Assembly: GCA_003523945.1 (NCBI GenBank)
Contig: DOFS01000407.1
Location: forward strand, 1 to 5,831
Direction: 5' to 3'
Origin: Nitrospiraceae bacterium
GTDB lineage: Bacteria > Nitrospirota > Nitrospiria > Nitrospirales > UBA8639
DNA length: 5,831 bases
Position 1 is the first letter of the stretch. Each line of letters begins with the position of its first letter. The position numbers and the translations under genes are program-made. Positions 1 to 5,505 of the stretch are shown piece by piece. The notes below the pieces were generated by a model. That model was not told where the DNA came from. It worked only from the letters and a program-made list of their open reading frames with translations, and made no database searches.

Positions 1-1276
1 TCGTTCCGTCTTCCGCCACCAACCCTCCCCGATCTATACAAAAGGTCACCGGGAGGTTTTGGGTCGCCACATCATGCACGACCTGGTCATAGGCCCGCTG
101 CAGAAAGGTGGAATACATACAAATAACTGGCCGCATATTATCAGCGGCAAGACCGGCCGCATAGGTCACAGCATGTTGCTCGGCAATCCCTACATCGATT
201 AATCGGGAAGGAAACTCCTTTTCAAACTCAGACATTCCTGTGCCCTCGCACATTGCAGCTGTAATGACCACCACCCGGTTATCTTTTTTGGCCTGGCGGA
301 TCAGTGTTTTGGCAGCAATAGAACTATATGAAGGATGGCCGGGTTTTTTCATCGGTTGCCCAGTCTTCGCATCAAAAGGGGAACAGGCATGGAACCATAC
401 AGGGTTCTTCATGGCCGGCTGAAAGCCTAGTCCTTTTTTAGTAATCACATGAAGGAGAGTTGGCCCTTTCAACTTCAAGACATTCTCCAACGTCGGCAGT
501 AAATGCTCAAAATTGTGTCCATCAATCGGACCGACATATCGAAATCCCAACTCTTCAAATAACAAACCCGGTAGCAGGAAACCTTTAGCCAGCTCTTCGG
601 CCCGAATCGCCATTCGCTTCACCGGTTCTCCAATTTGCGGAATGGTTTCCAGCAGTTGAGAGGTTTCCTCACGAAGCCTTGTGTAAAATTCTCCGGTAAA
701 GGTCCGATTGAGATAGGCGGAAATCGCTCCAACGTTTCGGGAAATCGACATTTGGTTATCATTCAGAATCACCACACAATCCCGTCCCATATCGCCGGCA
801 TGTTGCAACCCCTCCAATGTCATACCAGCAGTAAGGGCCCCATCTCCTACCACACAAACCACCTTATTCGATTTGCCTAATTGCTCACGAGCCTCAACAA
901 AACCAACGGCAGCGGACACCCCGGTTCCGGCATGTCCCGCGTTAAACGTGTCATAGATGCTTTCTTCCCGTTTACAGAACCCGCTTATTCCCCCAAACTG
1001 GCGGACCGTATGAAACTGTTCACGACGGCCGGTAAGCAGTTTGTGGGTGTACGCCTGATTACTGGTATCCCAAACGATCTTATCGTCTGGGGTGTTTAAT
1101 AAATACTGCAAAGCCACAGTCAGCTCCACTACACCCAAATTTGAGGCCAAATGTCCACCGACATGTGAAACCACTTCTATAATCAGTTCCCGAATTTCCT
1201 GACAGAGCTCAGGAAATTGGTCCCGAGAAAGTTTCTTTAAATCTGCTGGACTTTCAATCCTTTTTAGCAAGGACAT
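1..1276 (-). CDS. dxs: 1-deoxy-D-xylulose-5-phosphate synthase, N-terminal two thirds (3' end outside window)
   Basis: DXS is the thiamine-diphosphate enzyme that condenses pyruvate with glyceraldehyde 3-phosphate in the cytosol, opening the MEP route to isoprenoids. I translated 425 uninterrupted residues from ATG at 1276; E. coli DXS has about 620. Visible family landmarks are GGHLASNLG (His42, matching E. coli His49), the thiamine-binding GDG at 144-146 with LNDN at 171-174, FEELGFRYVGPIDGH near 240-254, FHA with His296, DVGIAEQHAV with catalytic Glu366, and YSTFLQRAYDQ at 388-398. The start is fixed by the typical MSLLKRIESPADLKKL opening and a GAAAGGA ribosome site 6 bases upstream. Oddities: the usual GHQAY motif reads SNQAYTHK, putting Asn73 where E. 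coli has His80; GHSSTSIS reads GHAGTGVS; and AAMPEG reads AAMCEG. The family is certain. Whether this is the main DXS or a divergent paralogue cannot be told here. Confidence 0.96.
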   Translation of the reverse strand, partial: MSLLKRIESPADLKKLSRDQFPELCQEIRELIIEVVSHVGGHLASNLGVVELTVALQYLLNTPDDKIVWDTSNQAYTHKLLTGRREQFHTVRQFGGISGFCKREESIYDTFNAGHAGTGVSAAVGFVEAREQLGKSNKVVCVVGDGALTAGMTLEGLQHAGDMGRDCVVILNDNQMSISRNVGAISAYLNRTFTGEFYTRLREETSQLLETIPQIGEPVKRMAIRAEELAKGFLLPGLLFEELGFRYVGPIDGHNFEHLLPTLENVLKLKGPTLLHVITKKGLGFQPAMKNPVWFHACSPFDAKTGQPMKKPGHPSYSSIAAKTLIRQAKKDNRVVVITAAMCEGTGMSEFEKEFPSRLIDVGIAEQHAVTYAAGLAADNMRPVICMYSTFLQRAYDQVVHDVATQNLPVTFCIDRGGLVAEDGT

Positions 1277-1282
1277 GGCGCA

Positions 1283-1289
1283 TCCTTTC
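1283..1289 (-). promoter_or_regulatory. Ribosome binding site of dxs
   Basis: GAAAGGA on the minus strand lies 6 bases before the dxs ATG at 1276. An ATG overlapping the end of this site (start at 1283) is in another frame, so this site supports 1276 as the start. Confidence 0.75.
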
Positions 1290-1331
1290 TTGTCTTGCAA
1301 TGAAGGTAACGTGTGGCAAGGGAATAACTAG

Positions 1332-1348
1332 AAAAAATCCGATACGGA
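1332..1348 (-). terminator. Weak terminator-like hairpin with T6 tract
   Basis: On the minus strand, TCCG-TAT-CGGA (1348-1338) forms a 4-bp stem with a 3-base loop, extendable by one G-T pair, followed directly by six T (1337-1332). It lies downstream of the TPR gene and could end transcripts of the mla-barrel-TPR operon. The stem is short for an efficient intrinsic terminator. It also lies just downstream of the proposed dxs promoter, so it could instead act as a leader element or be chance. Confidence 0.25.
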
Positions 1349-1362
1349 CATGATTAGGACAA

Positions 1363-1391
1363 ATCTTCCCATAGCTGAAATAACGTGTCAA
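1363..1391 (-). promoter_or_regulatory. Candidate sigma70-type promoter of dxs
   Basis: A perfect -35 box TTGACA (1391-1386) is followed after 17 bases by GAAGAT (1368-1363). GAAGAT matches TATAAT at three of six positions, including the important second A and last T. A transcript would start near 1356, giving a leader of about 80 bases before the dxs ATG. The location between the TPR stop and dxs suits a promoter that uncouples dxs from the upstream operon. Consensus match only. Confidence 0.45.
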
Positions 1392-1402
1392 GCATCAGAT
1401 GC
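1392..1402. promoter_or_regulatory. Small palindrome abutting the -35 box, possible operator
   Basis: GCATC-T-GATGC is a perfect 5+5 inverted repeat with a single central base. It touches the upstream edge of the TTGACA box. The position would suit a regulator of dxs, but an 11-base palindrome can easily occur by chance and no regulator gene is in the window. Confidence 0.2.
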
Positions 1403-1409
1403 ACCCTCA

Positions 1410-2186
1410 TTAGGGCCGAGCACTGGTCCTGGCACCATTTTCCCTGCCCACGAGCTGCCGCAGCAAGACTTGGGCTTCCGGTCGATGAATCCGTTCCCAT
1501 ATCCATCGTTTTGTTCGAGGTGGAGTGTCGACCACCCGAGTGAGCTGCCTCACGGCCTCCAGGTTTTGTCCGTGTTTAAGGTACCATTTCGCGAGGTCAA
1601 TACCCGCCGGCGCATACCGGCTATCTAGAAAAGCCGCCTTTTTCAAATGCTCCCCTGCCGCCTCCTGGTCGCCCCCTAACACCCAAGGTAATTCTTCATA
1701 CATCCGACCTAGCATATGATGAGCTTGGGCATTCTGGTCATCCAGTTCCAACACCCTATGTACATGTTCCTTTAACTTTTGAATCGTCAAAGCCGCCGAA
1801 ACCAATCCTTCCAAATCTGCAGCACTCCCGAGATTGGCGGCATACAAAAAATGCGCATCTGCAGAAGACTCACGAAGATCCAGGGCTTTTTTGGCAACCC
1901 GGGCACCCTCCTGGAAAGCCTTTAACTTTTGCTCCCGGTCAACATAGACGCCATAGCCCAGATCCAAATACAAACCGGCCAGCCGAAGCAAGCGCATCAC
2001 GTCGGTTGAATTTGCTGCTCCGTCTCTCAACAAGTTCGTAAGCTCTCTTTCAAGATCCCCTGGATTTTGCTGATCTGTTGAATCCTCACCCCGCAAGGCT
2101 CCAGAAGGCCAAAAGAGGGCACATACCATTAGAGTGAGTAACCCTATACTCACATAACGATTTATATTCGCGGATCTCCTCGGCAC
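1410..2186 (-). CDS. Secreted TPR-repeat protein, TatT/RMD-like
   Basis: This 258-residue protein has an N-terminal Sec-type signal: basic PRRSANINR, hydrophobic core from about 11 to 29, and likely cleavage near ALRG-ED around residue 34. The rest is helical with TPR-like pairs at roughly 62-103, 110-147, 152-190 and 192-222. The segment with AANLGSAADLEG and LPWVLGGDQEAAGEHLKKAAFLD resembles TPR folds of the TRAP-associated TatT and RMD families, which act as periplasmic or adaptor scaffolds rather than enzymes. I chose GTG at 2186 because AGGAG lies 6 bases upstream and the signal peptide then begins properly. A longer reading from TTG at 2282 would overlap the barrel gene by 62 bases and bury the signal. 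It follows the barrel gene by 34 bases, so it is probably co-transcribed with it. It ends in a tandem in-frame TAA TGA. Exact function is unknown; a partner role for the barrel or Mla chain is inference. Confidence 0.85.
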   Translation of the reverse strand: MPRRSANINRYVSIGLLTLMVCALFWPSGALRGEDSTDQQNPGDLERELTNLLRDGAANSTDVMRLLRLAGLYLDLGYGVYVDREQKLKAFQEGARVAKKALDLRESSADAHFLYAANLGSAADLEGLVSAALTIQKLKEHVHRVLELDDQNAQAHHMLGRMYEELPWVLGGDQEAAGEHLKKAAFLDSRYAPAGIDLAKWYLKHGQNLEAVRQLTRVVDTPPRTKRWIWERIHRPEAQVLLRQLVGRENGARTSARP

Positions 2187-2189
2187 ATG

Positions 2190-2197
2190 CCTCTCCT
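2190..2197 (-). promoter_or_regulatory. Ribosome binding site deciding the GTG start of the TPR gene
   Basis: AGGAGAGG on the minus strand has its AGGAG core 6 bases before GTG at 2186. It lies in the 34-base gap after the barrel gene's TAA. An ATG at 2188 is in a different frame. This site is the main reason for rejecting the longer TTG start. Confidence 0.7.
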
Positions 2198-2220
2198 GCA
2201 AAAGCCCATCGTCAATTATA

Positions 2221-3429
2221 TTAGAAGGGATAGTTGAGCCCCGCAAACACAGCTCCCCCCTCCCTGCTATACCCCCAATCAACCCGGGCCATAACGTTTG
2301 GGCGGACTATGGCTCGGAACCCCACCCCAGGCGTAATTTCCCAATCGTGAAATTGGCGAAATTTAAAATCCGGATAGGTCCGACCCATATCTACAAACGG
2401 CGCCAATTCACATTCAATGCTGACGTTAAACATCTTCAATCCAAATAGATGAATACGTTCTTCCACATTAAAGACCACCATATGTTTATCAATAAACCGA
2501 TCTCTCCCATAGCCTCTTAGATTGTCTTCTCCACCCAGGGAACTTTGCTCGTAAAATGGGATCCCATCCCCAAAACTTAATTGCACCATCGCTCTGGCCA
2601 CAAAAATATACCGTTTTGAGGGGCTCGGAATCAGGTGCCTGATATCAAGCCCTGACCGAAAATACAACAGATCGTCTCCCTTCCCAAACTCAAAGTTCTG
2701 CGCCAATTCCCCAAATGCTTCAACCCGAGTGCCTGCTGTCGGAGTATTAAGGTTATCCCTGGAATCATATTGAAACACGAGGCGGTGAGCCAAAATCATC
2801 GCACCTTTCATCCCTGGATCCCCTGGAAACCGATCTTTTGTATATGGCTCATCCTCTACACCTCCCGGTTGAATTTCCACATCTCGAAACCTTTGATTGA
2901 CTGACAACCGCGTCACGTCATTTAAATGGATCCCAAAGTTCCAATGGATTTGGATTTCACGACCAGTATAGTTTGTTTCATTATTCTTAGGCGTGATTTG
3001 CCCTAAGCCGAAAAACCGCTTGGTTGCATTTTTAAAAAATTGGGCTCCAACATCAACAAAGAACAACCCTTCGATAAAACCAGGGTCCTGGTAACGAAAC
3101 TTCAGCTTTCGCTCAATCTCCTCGGTATACGAACCGACCGCCTCCATTTGCCTTCCACCTGACCAATAATGAAAATAATTCAAGGTTCCCCTGACCCCTA
3201 AAAAAGAATTATGGATCAGCATGGGGGCAATAAGAGAACGGAGGTTACCATCCACATCCGAATTTAATATTGGCGCAATCAGCCCAAAATCTTGCCCGTC
3301 ATTTTTGGAAGTAGAAAACGCAGGAACCACAAAAGAAGAAGTTTCGGCAAGGACGACCGATGAGGAAAGAATGGCGCCGAAAACGGCCAGGCAGAACGAC
3401 GCCCAGCACCACAAACGAAACGAGATCAC
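2221..3429 (-). CDS. POTRA-less Omp85/BamA-superfamily outer-membrane beta-barrel
   Basis: This 402-residue protein has a Sec signal peptide (hydrophobic 7-27, likely cleavage after VVLA at 28) and then goes almost directly into barrel sequence. BamA, by comparison, is about 800 residues with five POTRA domains. Omp85 hallmarks are FGLGQITPKNNETNY near 140-154, QYDSRDNLNTPTAGTRVEA near 220-238, the lid-loop motif GGEDNLRGYGRDRF at 299-312 with Arg305, and the strand PFVDMGRTY at 344-352. It ends in YPF, the usual terminal-aromatic outer-membrane insertion signal. Members transport or insert lipids or proteins across the outer membrane. With no POTRA domain, this one probably relies on separate periplasmic partners. 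Its place directly after mlaC suggests it serves the lipid pathway, which is inference. The GTG start is supported by AAGGAG 8 bases upstream. It could be a passive pore instead. Confidence 0.88.
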   Translation of the reverse strand: MISFRLWCWASFCLAVFGAILSSSVVLAETSSFVVPAFSTSKNDGQDFGLIAPILNSDVDGNLRSLIAPMLIHNSFLGVRGTLNYFHYWSGGRQMEAVGSYTEEIERKLKFRYQDPGFIEGLFFVDVGAQFFKNATKRFFGLGQITPKNNETNYTGREIQIHWNFGIHLNDVTRLSVNQRFRDVEIQPGGVEDEPYTKDRFPGDPGMKGAMILAHRLVFQYDSRDNLNTPTAGTRVEAFGELAQNFEFGKGDDLLYFRSGLDIRHLIPSPSKRYIFVARAMVQLSFGDGIPFYEQSSLGGEDNLRGYGRDRFIDKHMVVFNVEERIHLFGLKMFNVSIECELAPFVDMGRTYPDFKFRQFHDWEITPGVGFRAIVRPNVMARVDWGYSREGGAVFAGLNYPF

Positions 3430-3437
3430 AAAGCTGA

Positions 3438-3443
3438 CTCCTT
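3438..3443 (-). promoter_or_regulatory. Ribosome binding site of the barrel gene overlapping the mlaC stop
   Basis: AAGGAG on the minus strand is 8 bases before the GTG at 3429, and its first two bases belong to the mlaC TAA at 3444-3442. A ribosome finishing mlaC would sit on this site, so translation of the two genes is probably coupled. Confidence 0.75.
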
Positions 3444-4134
3444 AGGACGAAGTCCCCAGGTCAGCTTTTGAACGAAGTTTCTCGAGGAGGGCTTCAAACG
3501 ATGAGGAGTTAATAATACGAGAAAATTGCCCGCGGTAATTTTTCATCAAACTCACTCCATCAATTACCACGTCATACACACGCCACTCGCCATTTTTTTG
3601 TAACAGTCGATAGTCCAAGGGTATTTGCACTTTAGGGGACACCACTTTGGTTTGCACCTCAGCAAAATCTCCCTTTTCGCGCTCTTTCAGGTACTCCACT
3701 TGTTCCCCCGAATACGCGTCCACATTACCGACGTAGGAATTCGCTAGAAACTGCTGAAATAGGGTGACAAACTCCTCCTGTTGCTTTGAACTCAACCCCC
3801 TCCACTGAGCAGCCAGTGTGCGCTTGGCCATTTCGGCATAGTCAAATCGCTGCCCGATAATTTCCTCGAGCTTCGCTCGCCGCTCCGTCTCCTTCGCAGG
3901 ATCCTTTAGCGCTTGATCCCTCAGCACCACAAAAACCTGGTCAACGGTCTCCTTCACGGCTCCGGTTGGAGAGCCCCCTCCCCATGCACCAGGTAGAAAG
4001 GTTAGCGAAACCACTACCCAAGCAAGAAGCCTTATCGCCGCATTTTTGGGAAATATTTCAAATTGGAGTCTTCGACTTTTTTCTGCCCCCATTTGCACCG
4101 TTGACCCCAACTTCCTAGCCGATTCCCTTTGCAT
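3442..4134 (-). CDS. mlaC: Periplasmic phospholipid-binding protein MlaC (Ttg2D family)
   Basis: MlaC is the soluble carrier that binds phospholipid acyl chains and moves them between the MlaFED transporter and the outer membrane. The 230 residues show the family pattern: FDYAEMAKRTLAAQWRGLS at 97-115, the helix EEFVTLFQQFLANSYVGNV at 120-138, and the C-terminal sheet and helix with NGEWRVYDVVIDGVSLMKNY at 181-200 and RGQFSRII at 201-208. A hydrophobic segment at about 33-50 is a signal peptide core with possible cleavage near GAWG. The positively charged region before it is long (over 30 residues), so a later ATG at 4092 is possible. However, the 4134 ATG has GGAGGG just upstream (4143-4138) and the later one has no good site. 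It follows mlaD by 32 bases, and its stop lies within the next gene's ribosome site. Family assignment is secure. Confidence 0.93.
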   Translation of the reverse strand: MQRESARKLGSTVQMGAEKSRRLQFEIFPKNAAIRLLAWVVVSLTFLPGAWGGGSPTGAVKETVDQVFVVLRDQALKDPAKETERRAKLEEIIGQRFDYAEMAKRTLAAQWRGLSSKQQEEFVTLFQQFLANSYVGNVDAYSGEQVEYLKEREKGDFAEVQTKVVSPKVQIPLDYRLLQKNGEWRVYDVVIDGVSLMKNYRGQFSRIINSSSFEALLEKLRSKADLGTSS

Positions 4135-4137
4135 ATT

Positions 4138-4143
4138 CCCTCC
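4138..4143 (-). promoter_or_regulatory. Ribosome binding site of mlaC
   Basis: GGAGGG on the minus strand lies 3 bases before ATG 4134. The spacing is short, but this is much better than anything before the alternative ATG at 4092. Confidence 0.55.
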
Positions 4144-4166
4144 ATCCCTATTTCACTACAGGGGTC

Positions 4167-4613
4167 TCACTCCACGTTTCCATGAATAAATTGACTAATC
4201 ACCTGTTCAAGGTCAATACCAGATTCAGTGTCCACAATGGTCCCACCATTCTTCAAACGTTCACCAGCCCCACCGGGAGATAATTCCATGAATTTTTCTC
4301 CGATGATGCCACGAGTCTTTATTGAAGCAATCGCATCGTCAAACACCGTGATCCCATCATGGATCGCAAGGACCACTTGAGCCCGATCTTCATTCAGACC
4401 AATATTCTTCACACGGCCCACCTCCACTCCGGCAATTTCTACAGAAGCTCCGTTTTTCAGGCCGGAGGTGGAAGTGAATTCCGCTTGAAGTTCGTAATAA
4501 TCACCACCGACCAATTCCAATTTCCCCAGCTTAATGGCCAAATATCCAAGACAGATTACCCCCACTAACACAAAAAGCCCGACAATTAATTCAAGTTTTC
4601 CACGTTCCATCAT
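4167..4613 (-). CDS. mlaD: MCE-domain lipid transport protein MlaD
   Basis: MlaD is anchored in the inner membrane. Its periplasmic MCE domain forms a hexameric ring with a central hydrophobic pore over the MlaE permease, passing lipid to or from MlaC. The 148 residues contain one N-terminal membrane helix (about 8-28) and an MCE domain (about 38-117) with TSGLKNGASVEIAGVEVGRV at 48-67 and IKTRGIIGEKFMELSPGG at 98-115. A short C-terminal helix follows, DLEQVISQFIHG at 134-145, matching the place of the E. coli pore helix. E. coli MlaD is about 183 residues; this one lacks the polar tail after that helix, so the core is complete. The gene starts with tandem ATG ATG (4613 or 4610), has no clear ribosome binding site, and has an in-frame stop upstream. 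It is set apart from mlaF by 118 bases. Confidence 0.94.
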   Translation of the reverse strand: MMERGKLELIVGLFVLVGVICLGYLAIKLGKLELVGGDYYELQAEFTSTSGLKNGASVEIAGVEVGRVKNIGLNEDRAQVVLAIHDGITVFDDAIASIKTRGIIGEKFMELSPGGAGERLKNGGTIVDTESGIDLEQVISQFIHGNVE

Positions 4614-4731
4614 AAGAATCAGTAAGTTGATTGATGTTTGTTAGTGTTAAGAAACAGGAAGAATAATTTTCATTGTTCAGAGTGATATAAATTTCTGTGT
4701 GACTGCATTAACCAATGCTGGAAAGCACGAT
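4614..4731 (-). promoter_or_regulatory. AT-rich mlaF-mlaD intergenic region, possible internal promoter
   Basis: This is the only sizeable gap inside the operon. It contains TTGGTT (4715-4710) and, 17 bases on, ATTTAT (4692-4687), a weak promoter-like pair that would start a transcript near 4680. GCATT-GGTT-AATGC (4718-4705) forms a 5-bp hairpin overlapping the would-be -35 box. It has no T tract, so it is not a terminator. No convincing gene fits here; the only minus-strand reading frames are 8-12 codons. The promoter call is tentative. Confidence 0.2.
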
Positions 4732-5493
4732 TCAGACAGGAGCAAGATGAATGCCATTATTGACCGAAATAAACTCACGAACCACAGGGTCGGCAGTACG
4801 TTGAAATTCATCAGAAGGGCTCATGGCAATTATCTTCCCATTCTTTAACATAGCAACCCAATCAGAAATAGGGAAGATCTCTGGAATTTGGTGACTCACC
4901 ATGATACCCGTAAATCCAAATGTTTTATGCATGGCTAAAATGAGATTGTGGATAGCATGGGCCATCAGTGGATCAAGGCCCGTCGTCGGTTCATCGAATA
5001 AAAGAATATCCGGCCTCATCACCAGGGCTCTCGCCAAACCTGCACGCTTCTTCATCCCTCCGCTCAGTTCTGCTGGAAATTTATGACCCATGTTTCCCAA
5101 CTCCACCCTGTCCAGCATCTCTTGAACCAATCGACATATTTCCTGCTCGGTCGCCCTGCGCTTTTCCCGCAGAGGAAACGCGACGTTATCAAATACATCC
5201 ATGGAATCAAACAAGGCGGCCGATTGAAACAACATAGCAAATTTTTTGCGTATGTCATTCAATTCCCGATCATTAATTTGTGTAAGGTCTATTCCATCAA
5301 CGATGATGTTGCCTCGATCGGGGCGAATCAATCCAATGATGTGCTTGAGCATCACACTTTTCCCCTCACCACTCGGACCGATAATCGTGGTGATTTTTCC
5401 CTTAGGGATATTCAGAGTGACCCCCTTGAGCACAGACTGTTCCCCAAAACTTTTTTCCACATCAGCCAGCTTGACGATAATCGGTAGACTCAT
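4732..5493 (-). CDS. mlaF: Phospholipid ABC transporter ATP-binding protein MlaF (Ttg2A)
   Basis: MlaF is the cytoplasmic ATPase that powers the MlaFED inner-membrane lipid transporter. The 253 residues hold all nucleotide-binding motifs: Walker A GPSGEGKS at 39-46, Q-loop Gln90 in MLFQSAALFDSMDVFDNVAFPLRE (a stretch typical of MlaF), signature LSGGMKKR at 143-150, Walker B ILLFDE at 163-168 with Glu168, D-loop GLDP, and H-loop His201. The residue after that His is Gln rather than the common Asp (VSHQ). The length is near E. coli MlaF (269) and the gene appears functional. ATG at 5493 gives a normal N-terminus but has no Shine-Dalgarno sequence. It lies only 12 bases after the mlaE stop and in the same frame, so translation is probably coupled to mlaE. 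Confidence 0.95.
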   Translation of the reverse strand: MSLPIIVKLADVEKSFGEQSVLKGVTLNIPKGKITTIIGPSGEGKSVMLKHIIGLIRPDRGNIIVDGIDLTQINDRELNDIRKKFAMLFQSAALFDSMDVFDNVAFPLREKRRATEQEICRLVQEMLDRVELGNMGHKFPAELSGGMKKRAGLARALVMRPDILLFDEPTTGLDPLMAHAIHNLILAMHKTFGFTGIMVSHQIPEIFPISDWVAMLKNGKIIAMSPSDEFQRTADPVVREFISVNNGIHLAPV

Positions 5494-5505
5494 AGAATGG
5501 TGACG

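Noticed and set aside
635..1099. Two plus-strand open frames (81 and 72 codons) within dxs
   Set aside because: Both are antisense to conserved DXS motifs including GDG and LNDN, with no independent coding evidence.
1350..1628. Plus-strand 92-codon open frame opposite the TPR gene
   Set aside because: The sequence is low in recognisable structure and mirrors the 3' end of the TPR gene and the dxs promoter region; treated as an antisense shadow.
2187..2282. N-terminal extension of the TPR protein from a TTG at 2282
   Set aside because: It overlaps the 3' end of the barrel gene by 62 bases, would bury the signal peptide, and has no ribosome site; GTG 2186 has a good one.
4660..4712. Tiny minus-strand frames of 12 and 8 codons in the mlaF-mlaD gap, with overlapping stop/start ATGA
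   Set aside because: Too short, no ribosome site, no recognisable peptide; chance frames in AT-rich sequence.
4705..4718. GCATT-GGTT-AATGC hairpin considered as a terminator between mlaF and mlaD
   Set aside because: The stem is only 5 bp and is not followed by a T tract on either strand.
5064..5258. Minus-strand 64-codon frame inside mlaF
   Set aside because: It is an alternative frame within the MlaF coding sequence, which is intact in its own frame.
5083..5487. Plus-strand 134-codon open frame antisense to mlaF
   Set aside because: It is the complement of a well-conserved ATPase gene and shows no protein-like features or ribosome site.
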